Assembly: GCA_028622995.1 (NCBI GenBank)
Contig: JAJQJQ010000002.1
Span: forward strand, 9,982,001 to 10,046,000
Direction: 5' to 3'
From: Panagrolaimus kolymaensis
Lineage: Eukaryota > Nematoda > Chromadorea > Rhabditida > Panagrolaimidae
Length of the DNA: 64,000 nt
Below the pieces are notes generated by a model, which saw only the letters and a program-made list of their open reading frames with translations, was not told where the DNA came from and searched no databases. Shown piece by piece: positions 19,378 to 29,600 of the stretch (position 1 is the stretch's first letter; every line of letters starts with the position of its first letter). The translations under genes and the position numbers were made by a program.

Positions 19378-21556
19378 ATGTCTCGTAAACGTCCACCATC
19401 TGAAATTTCCAATAATAATTCTCAATATTCCATAATTGTTCAAGATTTTGAAGAAAAAATAAATAATTCTCGAAATTATATGAGAAAGAAATCTCTTTAT
19501 AATCAACTTTTCCAAAATTATTTAGTTTCTGAATCATTATGGAAAGAAAGGATTAAATTTGGGCCCATTTATGGAGATACTCCGAACGCAGTGAAACTTT
19601 TTAAAGAAGCAAAATATCATTTTTATTTTGATAAAAATATTTCTGAAGTTTGGGTAAGTTTTTTATTTGTCCTTCCAGAAACTTCGAAAAACTTTTCTAT
19701 AAAATATAATGAAAGAGTCTTTTAAAGCTTTATCTGTTTTAGGATTTACCCGTGAAACTTATGAAAGGTTTTAACAAATTACCTGATATGAAATATACAG
19801 ATTTCTTACAAACCTATGAACCATCAATAAAAGGAGGAGCCAATAATTTTATGATACCGCATTATAAAATCAGGGAATATATGATTTGGTTTGAAGAATA
19901 CTCAGGTGAGTTGGAAACTTCGTATATAATAAGTATAAATCATTTTTTCTTCAGCAAGTCCAGTTCCCAAAAGTTTATTTATTAAAGGCGAAAAAATGGA
20001 AAAACTTTATTTTAAAATTAAGGATTTTGAGCAAAATGTCAACGAATGGATTGAAACTATGAAAGAAGCAAACGACACAGAATTTGTTAAGCAAAATGTT
20101 GAATATCGAATTGGCAAAAATCTGGATGACAAAAAATTATGGAAATTATATATTCATTATTTGCGAGAAAACGACACACAAGAAATGCTTCAAGTTTATT
20201 CAAAATATTGTAGATATTTTTTGGATGATTTTGAAATGAAAAATGAATATAAAAATGCAGTGGAAAAATAGGGCCCAGTTTTAGTTCCATGGAAAAATTT
20301 ATTTGATTTTGAAAACAGCACTCGATCCAACTTTTTTAAAGCTTTACCTGGAGAAGGTGAAAAAAACTATAGATCGGCTGTTTCTAATAATAAGAATGAG
20401 GTTCATAAAAGGAATTTCCAAATTTCTCTGAAACATATATTCCATATCAACAATGGCCAATTCCAACTCCGTTAATTAATTGTTTTATCGATCATGCCAA
20501 ACCTTTGATTTACTCAAAACTTCAGCAAACTTGCAAATATTTTTATTATAAAAAACCTAAACTTTATTGTTATCGATTCTACTATGATTACAACGCAGTT
20601 TCGGGTCAAGAAGGACGAGTTTATGATCAAACAAATTTTAAAGAATCATCATTTTTTGTTTGGCAAGATCCAGAGAAATTGAAGCCATTTAAAAACAAAA
20701 AATTATCTCTCACAATGTCCCTCCATTTTTCTCATGATGAAAATGGAGAAACCGATCAAAATACTAGTTTATCAAATATTATTAAAAATTATATTTATGA
20801 ATGCAATGTTAAATATATAGAATTATCTGATCAACATTTAAATGAAATGGAACTTAAATTTCTTGTGGGCCATGTAAATGTTGAATCCTTTAAAATACGC
20901 TACACATATTTAGAATCAAATGGTGATTTTATTATTTTGGAAGATTTATTAAAAATGCTTCCAAATATTCGAATTTTTGAGTAAGTTTGAGTTTAAAAAA
21001 ATAACAAAATTCAAAGCATGGTTTTTTACCATATAAAATTTTACATTTCGATTAAAGTGGATAATTTTAAATACTTAAGTTTAGCAACAATGGGATTATG
21101 AAAAATTATTGTTAAACATTTTTTTAGGCTATTTTTAGATTGTACAGTAGACATTTTACATTTTTTATATGTTTTAATACTTTTCAGTTTTATACTCCAT
21201 GGAAATCATAAACTAAAAACAAAAAATGAACTGTTGAAGCTTGAGTTCAACCATAAAATTCTTTTTTTGCATCTTGATTATGTAATTACTGAATTAGATC
21301 ACACAGATTTGTGTCCATTTTTAATGGTATAATTTTTCAAAATATTTCCTTTAAAGTAGTAAACTAAAATAAATCTTTTTAGATTAATATGGCTCCATAT
21401 TCTACCTTTCTTTTACAATTTACTTCTGACGTCATGAATGAATTTGTCAACCAATTAGAAATTAAAATTAATGAAAAAATAAATGATCATTGGAAGCTCG
21501 TTGAAGAAAAACCTAAGATTAAAATTGGAAGGGGTGGGCTTTTCAGTGATTATTAG
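19378..21556 (+). pseudogene. HAT-repeat/F-box-like fusion gene, broken copy
   Basis: Colinear with the minus-strand gene at 26280-28376: exons 19378-19653, 19743-19905, from 19955, then about 21187-21329 and 21381-21556. The N-terminal half contains HAT-like (half-a-TPR) helices (LWKERIKFG, IREYMIWFEEYS, LWKLYIHYLREND). The C-terminal half is the F-box-like domain (LQQTCKYFYYKK) and LRR-like region. Two lesions are clear against the other copy: TAT became TAG at 20269-20271 (VEK-stop-GPVLVPW), and indels between about 20355 and 20480 shift the frame before PTPLI. Splice sites and the C-terminal frame survive, so decay is recent. The truncated N-terminal HAT half could still be translated. 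Confidence 0.8.
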
Positions 21557-22047
21557 GATGGCTTTTAAATCCATTTACAAAGTTTAAAAAAAATGTTTTT
21601 TTGCTGTACAAATAAAAAGCTTCGCTATTACATTGATATCGCTTTTAGATTATTTACATATTTTTTATTAACAATAGGTGTTTATATTTTTTTTTTGTAA
21701 GACAACTTCATATTAGTAAACACTTTAAAAAAATTAATAATTCTTTTAAAAAATATTTAAGGCCATTCTTTGGAAATCATTTCGCTTACAAGAAAAAAAT
21801 CAAAATGTAAGAGCTTTAAAAATTTTTCCAATCCAACAAAAATAAAACACGTGGAATGAGTTTTCATTCACGCTACAGAAGAAACTTTGTATAAAAAAAG
21901 TAGCCATGAAACGAAGATAGTCATTTATTTTGTCGCCATTTTTTATAAATCTAAAAAAACTTTAGCTTTTATAAGCGGGTCTTAATTCAAACATTTCAAA
22001 TGCTTAGATAATAATGAAATCGTTTTAGAAAGATTTATCCAAAGAGC
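21557..22047. other. Intergenic region upstream of an insulin-like gene
   Basis: AT-rich. TTTTATAAG near 21967 is a possible TATA element about 80 bases upstream of the ATG at 22048. Nothing else recognised. Confidence 0.4.
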
Positions 22048-22667
22048 ATGATTCGTGTTCTCCTTTGTCTTCTTGCATTCAGCGTTTTTTTTACGCATGC
22101 TTTGTTGCTTCAAAGAAACTTCATGGAACTACCCAGCTGTGTAAGTTTTGTTTATTTATAATATTTTTTGGTTTCTGACTATTGTTCAATTAACTACTTT
22201 TCGACCGGCTTTTCCGACCGACTATATTTTTTATGGGAAGGAGGGGAAATCTCTTATGATTTTACAAAAAAAAATTTCACATTTTCAGCCACGTCAAAGT
22301 TTTTTTCTATATGAATTTAAAGATATGAGTGGGCGTTAACCGCTAACTTCCATACGCCTTGCCTTTTTGACTTCTGACTTGCCCAAACGTGTTTTCAAGA
22401 TAATAAAAAATCTTTTGAGTAGGGAACACCAGTCATAAGGAAAAAATTTTTATATAATTGACTGAGAGACTTCCTTTAAATAAACTTATTTAGCCTGCGA
22501 ATGAACATCGAAGTTGTGGCACCGACAGGGTTAGTGAACGGCGTGTCCGGCTTTGTTGTGGCGGTGATCCTAGTTGCCCCACTCCAAGACGTGGAATTAA
22601 GGAGGCATGTTGTGATGTTTGTTGCTCGGATGATGTATTCAAGAGCTATGTTTGCCCAAGTAAATGA
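22048..22667 (+). CDS. Insulin-like peptide with dibasic processing site
   Basis: Two exons, 22048-22140 and 22494-22667 (phase 0), 88 aa. The signal peptide is MIRVLLCLLAFSVFFTHA. The mature region has a B-chain-like part (RSCGTDRVSERRVRLCC), a short connecting segment (GGDPSCPTP), then RR immediately before GIKEACCDVCCSDDVFKSYVC. That last part matches the classical insulin A-chain start (GI-x-x-x-CC-x3-C) and follows a dibasic site exactly as in proinsulin. Extra cysteines and one extra residue before the final Cys differ from vertebrate insulin, as is common in nematodes. The exon is much less AT-rich than its surroundings. Predicted role: secreted ligand for a DAF-2-type receptor. It is not closely related to the 10-Cys genes at 7749, 9369 and 52038. 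Confidence 0.75.
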
Positions 22668-22782
22668 AATTAATTTATATTCATAACTTTGTAATATGAT
22701 AAAATAAAAACAAATATTAAACAAAAACCAAATAAAATTTTTTTAAATAAAAACGAAAAAGACGCCAAAGTTTTAAAAAACT

Positions 22783-23347
22783 TTAAGAATCAGCATAATT
22801 TTGTAATGTGATGTGCTCAATATGGGATCGAGAATTTTGATAAAAATCTAGAAATTTTTTTCGGAAAACCGTGCCAACGATTAAGATACTTGTAATAAAA
22901 ACTCCAATAAAAATACCAGTAAAAAACCAAGAAATATTGGAAGGAATTTCACAAATTCCTTTTTTGCATTCTTCAATTGAGACATCCTTCAAAAACCAAT
23001 TTTTAAGTTTTTCTGGCCCATAACATTTCAATAAAGATTTATGTCCACCAATAACATGACGGCCAAAGATATCAGCAAATGCAGGCATTGAATGTTGAAT
23101 GTCTTCAATTAACCAAGCATTTGAACAATTGCAATAAAATTTATTTCCTCCCAATTCAATTCGCTTCATGCTTTTCCAATCCAATAAAAATTCAGGCAAA
23201 ACTGATACATTACAATCTTCGATGTTGAAAATTTCCATATTTTTTAATTTTAGTTTAGTTTTATTCCAATTTGGAAAATAATATTCAGGCAATAAACTTC
23301 CAAAAGCATTTTCATGAATCAATCCCAACAAAATGAACGAAGGCTGA
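22783..23347 (-). pseudogene. C-terminal fragment of an LRR receptor
   Basis: The open frame encodes the end of an extracellular LRR protein: one or two LRR-like segments (NIEDCNVSVLPEFLLDWKS, IELGGNKFYCNCSNAWL), an LRR C-terminal cap with CNC...C...C, then a transmembrane helix (WFFTGIFIGVFITSILIVGT) and a short basic cytoplasmic tail ending NYADS. The upstream LRRs and signal peptide are missing. The frame runs back only to a GC-rich palindrome at 23348-23380 and then hits a stop. I read it as a truncated receptor whose 5' part was lost or replaced at the palindrome. An intact gene with an unrecognised upstream exon is the alternative, but a divergent kinase gene starts within 125 bases. 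Confidence 0.6.
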
Positions 23348-23380
23348 GGTCCGGCACGAAGTGCCGGGCCGAAAGCTTTC
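23348..23380. repeat. GC-rich palindrome at a gene breakpoint
   Basis: GGTCCGGCAC-GAA-GTGCCGGGCC (one mismatch in 10-base arms) is followed directly by the perfect palindrome GAAAGCTTTC. It is strikingly GC-rich in a genome of about 75% AT and marks the point where the LRR gene is cut off. Confidence 0.7.
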
Positions 23381-23470
23381 TCTTATTCTATTAGGATATG
23401 TGGATCCACTGGTTTATTATATTTAAATTTTAGTCTTTACTATCTTCCTCGTCATAAAGTGTACAATAAC

Positions 23471-26010
23471 ATGCGATTTTACACATCATCATCTAATTCA
23501 TTAACTTTACTTATAAGCCAAGCTATGCTTACTGGTTTTTTTCGTCTACGTGAAAGTAAGAATTATTTTTAAAAAAATTTATCATCGAAATACATCATTT
23601 TACTTTATCTTAAATTGTCTGAGAAATAAATTTTTAGTTCATGCGGAAAATTGTGATTCCTTTGATAATGTTGTAACCTTAAATAATTCCACTGTTAAAG
23701 CAAAATCTTCTGATAATGGACCTTGTTATATAACTGTATTACATTGGAATGATAACACTTCTTGGTGTCATTCACATTATAATGAACTAACAACTGATTC
23801 AATAAATGATGTAAAATTTGTACCAGACGCTAATACAAATTTTACTTTTTTTAAATTTAAGTAGGTTAAACATATTTATTATAAATTTTTTAAAACTTTG
23901 TATTTTAGCTATAAAAGTGTGAGTACATGGTCACGATTATTTTTCTATGGCATTAGCAATACATTTGTAGTTCCTGAGAATGCAACCCTAAGCTTTAAAA
24001 GCATGACTTACACAGGTATATTAAAATTTTATAAGCTTTTCAAATTTTTGTATTCTAAATTCAAAATCGAAAACTGAATCTAATTAATTAAAAGAGTTGC
24101 ACAAATTCTTGAGAATTTTCACTTTTAAACGATTTTTTTTTTGGAATTTTATTGTGGATATCCTAATGTTTTTTAAAAGGTTGAAATAAATTTCCCTCTT
24201 ATTATGGTTTTAAAACCCAGCAATAAAATAATTTATTTTAGCTCTAAATTTTTCCCAAGGTGTTGAAGGATATGATGAATATAATGTTACCAAAGGTATA
24301 TTAACTTCAAGAACTTTTGTTAATACTAAAACTCGTGATATGCTACGAAATACGATAAATGTTCCTGCTAGTGTAATTTGTCAATTTAAAGTAAAGTTCT
24401 TAGATTTAACACCAAATTCCACACTATATCTATATATTGAAACCTATATTAATTTACAAAAGTAAGCAGCTAAGAATTTATATTAATATTATTAATTAAA
24501 TTTTTAGTGTAACGAAAGCCAACCAAACTTTCGAAATTGTTGCAGCTACTCATTCTGTATTAGTGTATATTGATTTAAAAGAACCTGTTAATCTTAAGGA
24601 ATATGGTCGAGGATATGTAATCGAATTCGAAATGATACCAGGTAATTATTTTAAATAATTAATAAAGAACAACTTTTCCCTAAAAAAGATAAAATTGGCG
24701 ATTAACAACAAAAAAAGATAATAAAAAAATTCTATTTTTAAAATAAAAAAACCATAAAACCTAAATTATTGTCAGTTTAGCTAATCCAACAACATTTTCA
24801 CCAACTTTAATAACAAATAATGGTGTTACCGTATCTTCGTCAACAACAGATAATCCAAAAGGTGGAGATTCAGCCAAATGGTGGATTATTGGAGGAGTTT
24901 TATCTCTATTTATCATTATAACAGCGTTAATTATCGTATATTTTCTTAGAAAAAAATATCAAGAAAGAATGTTTGAAAAGCTACAAGAAACTATAAAAAC
25001 CAAAATGGAAATGTCACCATTGGAAGTAAAGCTATCTCATGAAGAAAGGTTAACGAAACAATTGGACCCTAAAAATGTGATTATTGATTTTAATACCATT
25101 CTTGGGAAAGGAGCAAATGCTACTGTTTATAAAGGTATGATATTTTTTTCTAGGACAAGTTATAAATTTCTTTATTTTTTTAGTTTTTCTTAAAGGCACA
25201 ATCAAACCAAATTTAAATGAAAACAATTTAAAATTTGCTACACAGGTCAACGAAAACTGTTATGCAGCTTTAAAATTACCAACTAGCTTTGATCACGATG
25301 AAGTGGAACAATTTGTTCGTGAACTTGATGCCCTCATTACTATTGGGTCACATTCCTATATAATTACTTTTTTGGGATGGACTCTTTATCACGATATTCC
25401 AGCTTTGGTTACTGAACTTGCAAACAAAAATTTGCTACAATATGTTAAATCGTTTCGCGGAGAAATGCTTCATATTAAAACTATCATTTCAATTTTATGG
25501 CAAATCTCTCAAGCTTTGGAACACGTGGCTTCGTTAATGATGGTTCACCGAGATGTAGCATGTCGAAATATTTTATTAATTGAAAATAATGTTGCAAAAT
25601 TAGCTGATTTTGGTTTATGTTGTCATTGCGACGAGTCATTTACATATCAAGCATCTCTCCATAAACGACTCCCACTAAAATGGCTTTCAATCGAAGCTTT
25701 AACAGATCGAATATTTTCTGAAAAATCTGATGTTTGGTCTTTTGGAATTTTGTTTTTTGAAATATTTTCTTTTGGGAAAGTACCTTATTTGGCTTTTTCA
25801 AATGAAGAAATGGTTGAATTCCTTCAAGCTGGAAATCGATTAGAAAAGCCAATTGATACTCCAGACGCGATTTATTCTTTAATGTTAGAATGTTGGAAAG
25901 AAGACCCATCAGATCGACCAAAATTTGAGGAAATTGTAAGCTCTTTAAGAACTATGCTTGAGAATGAAACAGCAAGTTATGGTTATTTAACATTAGAAAA
26001 TGATGAATAA
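23471..26010 (+). CDS. Receptor tyrosine kinase, nematode type
   Basis: Exons from 23638 are firm: 23638-23860, 23909-24015, 24242-24461, 24508-24641, 24781-25134 and 25184-26010. With a possible first exon at 23471-23555 the protein is about 649 aa, but that exon lacks a convincing signal peptide, so the true 5' end is uncertain. Extracellular part about 250 residues with many Asn-x-Ser/Thr sites and few cysteines; TM at about 291-312 (WWIIGGVLSLFIIITALIIV). Kinase: glycine loop GKGANATVY (365-373), VAIK-type Lys in AALKLP (405), alpha-C Glu in VRELDA, catalytic HRD in VHRDVACRN (496-498), DFG at 516-518, DVWSFGILFFEIFSFG. All catalytic residues are present, so it should be active. HRDVACRN in place of HRDLAARN and KWLSIEAL for KWxAPEAL are unusual. 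Likely a fast-evolving plasma-membrane kinase like the nematode KIN-16 group; ligand unknown. Confidence 0.85.
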
Positions 26011-26279
26011 AAAAATGCTTTTTCTTTCTGCTGTAAAGTACAATGTAAAGTTAAAAAGAAGCACTTATTATTTATTTTTTTGTATGATTTTTATCTTTAA
26101 ATAAAATCATTTTATTTGTTATAAAAATTTGGTAAAAAAACATATAAAACTGAAATAAAAACTCAAAGAAAATATATTACAGCTTATTTCTAACAATATA
26201 AAATTGTTAAATTTTCTAATAATACAAAGCACTTCGTTGATAAAAAAATATTAAAACTCAGAAAAAATAATTATTATTT

Positions 26280-28376
26280 TTATAAAATTCCTCCAGAGCC
26301 AATATTTATGTATGGTTTTTCATCCAATGGTTGCCATATATTTACTTTTTCATCCACAACAATTTTTAATTGGTCGACAAATTCATCGCTAATATTATTA
26401 TCATTAAATTGTAAATGAAATGTGGAATATGGTGCAAGATTTTTCTAAAAAAATTAATTATTTTTGTAAAATGAATTATCAAAATTTATTTACCATAATA
26501 AACGAACATAAATCTTTTTCATGGATTTCAGTTTTTACTTGATCAAGATGAATAAAAAGAATTTTGTTATTAAACTTTAAATTTGATAATTCATTTGAAG
26601 TTGTTAAAAAATGTTCACCATCTGTGGACAAACTGAAAATTATTATATATTTTTAAAAGTTTTTATTTTAGAAACGCTTTCGCAGAAAAAATGATATGGT
26701 TTGAAATCTGGCTCGTAAGTGTTAAAACAAAATCGTTTAAAAAAAATAACGATGTTTTAAAAATGCCGAAAAATATGTTTGTCAAGAGAACTTACTCAAG
26801 CATTCGAATATTTGGAAGCATTTTTAATAAATTTTCTAATATAATAAAATCTCCATTTGCTTCTAAATAAGTGTACCGTATTTTAAAGGATTCAACATTT
26901 CCATGGCCCACAAGAAATTTAAGTTCCATTTCGTTTAAATGTTGATTCGAAATTTCGATATATTTAACTTTGCATTCAAAAATATAATTTTTAATTATAT
27001 TTGATAAACTTTTATTTAAGTCGTATTCCCAATTTTCTGTGTGACTAAAATGGAGCGATGTTGTGAGAGATAATTTCTTGTTATTAAATTTTTTCAACTG
27101 ATCGGGATCTTGCCAAATTAAAAATGAGGATTCCTTAAAATTTGATTGCTGTGAAACATTTTCTTGACCCATGGTTGCTCCAAAATTATAATAAAATCGA
27201 TAACAAAATAAATTGTTGGGTTTTTTATAATAAAAATATTTACACGTTTGTTGAAGTTTTGAATAAATCAAAGGTCGGGCGTGGTCCACAAAATATCGAA
27301 TTAACGGAGTTGGAATTCGCCAGGGCTGATTTAGAATATGTTTTTCAGAAAAATTCATAAACTTTGGACATGAACATTTTTTAACCTCATTCTTAATTTT
27401 AGGAGACTCCCAGCTATAGGGATTTTCGCCTTCTCCAGGTAAAGCTTTAAAAAAATTAGGTCGTGAGCTATTTTCAAACTCAAATAAATTTTTCCATGGA
27501 ACATAAACAGGGCCATATTTTTCCACTGCAGTTTTATATTCATTTTTCATTTCAAAATCATCCAAAAAATATCTACAATATTTTGAATAAACATGTAACA
27601 TTTCTTGAGTGTCGTTTTCACACAAATATTGAATATATAATTTCCATAAATTTTTGTCATCCAAATTTTGACCAATTCGATATTCAACGTTTTGTTTAAC
27701 AAATTCTGTGTCGTTAGCTTCTTGCAAATATTCCAACCATTTTTTAAAGTTATCTTCGACAGATTTAATTTTAAAATAAATTCTTTCCATTTCTTCGCCT
27801 TTAATAAATAAGCTTTTGGGGACTGGGCTTGCTGGAAAAAGTTATGCTATTAGAGATGGGTTTGAAGCGTGAAATTTACAAGAATATTCTTCAAACCAAA
27901 TCATATATTCTCGAATTTTATAATGTGGAAAAATAAAATTATCTGAGCCTCCTTTAATTGTTGGTTGATACGTATGGAAATAATCTGTATATTCCAATTC
28001 AGGTAAATGATTAAAATCTTTCATAAGTTTCACTGGTAAATCCTAAAACAGCAATTTTTTATTAGACCTTTTATGCATTTTTTTTATAAATTCCAAATAA
28101 CACTCACCCAAACTTCAGAAATATTTTTATCAAAATAAAAATGATATTTTGCTTCTTTAAAAAGTTTCACCGCATTCGGAGTATCGCCATAAGGTGTTCC
28201 AAATTTCATTCGTTCCTTCCATATTGAATTAGAAACTAAATAATTTTCTAACATATTATTATGAATTGTTACCTTTTCCATATTATTTTGAGAGGTTTTT
28301 ATTTGTTCCTCAAAATCTTTAATAATTTCGGAATATTGAGATTATGAGACTGGGTAGATGAAGCTTCGACGGACAT
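26280..28376 (-). CDS. HAT-repeat/F-box-like fusion protein
   Basis: Exons 28108-28376, 27880-28042, 26796-27831, 26494-26632 and 26280-26444, about 590 aa. The first 310 residues contain HAT-like repeats (IWKERMKFG, IREYMIWFEEYS, NLWKLYIQYLCEND, MLHVYSKYCRYFLDDFEM, VYVPWKNLFEFE), helical modules otherwise found in RNA-processing proteins such as PRP39 and Crooked neck. From about residue 318 follows the TCKYFY domain (PTPLIRYFVDHARPLIYSKL...TCKYFYYKK), read as a degenerate F-box, and an LRR-like tail. A missing base near 28341 separates the first ATG (28376) from the main frame; initiation could occur at the ATG at 28281, which still precedes the HAT repeats. I know no named family with this architecture. 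A broken, inverted copy lies at 19378-21556. Inferred role: adaptor that brings an RNA-processing-type partner to a ubiquitin ligase. Confidence 0.72.
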
Positions 28377-28970
28377 ATTTTAGAATTGGAAAATGCGATT
28401 AGAGAATAAAGAATTTTCTTTTCTTTTTTATAAAAAAATTATTAGAAATATAAATTTTGGAAGGAAAAAAAGTTTTGCTTTAAAAAAAATTGTTTTCTTT
28501 TTTGTTTTTTTTCCAAAACCACCAAACTACAAAGTCCAAAATTTGACAAAAGTTTTTTTTATTGCATTTTTTTACTGAATACAAAAAAGAGATAAAAGAC
28601 CAACCTTTTTTACATTTGTAAATTGCCCTTCTATGTTTGTTAAAAAAAATACAATCTTTGCATTTTGTCTCAAATTTAAAACTAAAAAAATAAACTAAAA
28701 GAAATTATTACAACTTTTTTACTTTCTTCTTAAAACTTTTTTTGTCAACATTTTATATTTGACCAACAACATCGATGCAATTTGTCAAATTCAAAAAACA
28801 AGTTTTCTTTCCTTTTTTTGTTCACTGTTTCTATAAAATAAAATAAAAAATGGTGTCAAAGAAATTTTTTTGATTATTTTTTATTATTCACGTCAACAAC
28901 TCACACTTCGTTCTTGTCAAAGGCAACAATTTATTCTAACTACATACTTTCCTTTGACTTCCTTCTAAAC
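28377..28970. other. Divergent promoter region
   Basis: Between the minus-strand HAT/F-box-like gene and the plus-strand Tyr/Gly-rich gene. Includes ACCACCAAACTACAAAG (about 28519-28535) and is the counterpart of 15375-15796. No coding sequence. Confidence 0.45.
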
Positions 28971-29600
28971 ATGTTAAAGTTAAAAAAGTTTTTATTTCTT
29001 TTTTTTCTTTTTTTGTTCTGCTTATATGTCGTCAATGGAGAAGACGAAAAATATGTTGGCGATTATACCTATCATGAATATCAGCGTAAGCTTTTTATAT
29101 TAGATGGAAAAAAATAATACGAGACGTGTACTTTTTATAGATGCATTTGGTACTTCATCAATTCACGCAAACCCCTCTGACTCCTCCTCATCTTCAGGTG
29201 GTGGAGGAGATGGAATGCTAGGTTTATCAGCGCTTTTTGGAGGAGGCAACCAACAACAATCTTATTCTGGAAACAACAATTACTACGGATATAACAATGG
29301 ATACGGCGGAACTCCGATGTATGGTAACGCTCAGTACACATATGGCCCTGTAAATGGAATTCAAAGAGTTAACAACGGATACATTTACGGTACGAGCTAT
29401 GATGCATATTCAGCAAAGTATTGGACATGTGTAAATAATTATCGTGGTCAATATTATTATAGTTACACTTATGGCCATTATGTTTGTGATACACGTGCAA
29501 ATCGTTATGGTTAATAAAAATTTCTTTAATATTAAATATTAAATTTTTTGGTGATAACATAAATTATGATAACAAGTCTGAAAATGACGTATGTTAAAAA
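28495..29600 (+). repeat. Dispersed segmental duplication, copy 2
   Basis: Counterpart of 15375-16440, including promoter motif, both exons and the 3' flank (GGTGATAACATAAATTATGATAACAAGTCT region near 29550). Confidence 0.75.
28971..29514 (+). CDS. Secreted Tyr/Gly/Asn-rich protein, copy 2
   Basis: Two exons, 28971-29085 and 29141-29514, phase 1, 162 aa. The signal peptide is KKFLFLFFLFLFCLYVVNG. The mature N-terminus differs strongly from copy 1 (EDEKYVGDYTYHEYQ versus EDKIGTYTVSEYF, and HAFGTSSIHANP versus SIGPGSPNSASA). The Gly/Ser hinge and the Tyr-rich C-terminal 110 residues are almost identical, including both cysteines (YWTCVNNYRG, HYVCDTRANRYG). So the junction around the intron diverges while the Tyr-rich body is constrained. 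Probably a secreted structural or matrix protein; family not recognised. It lies head-to-head with the HAT/F-box-like gene, as copy 1 does with another F-box-like gene. Confidence 0.82.
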
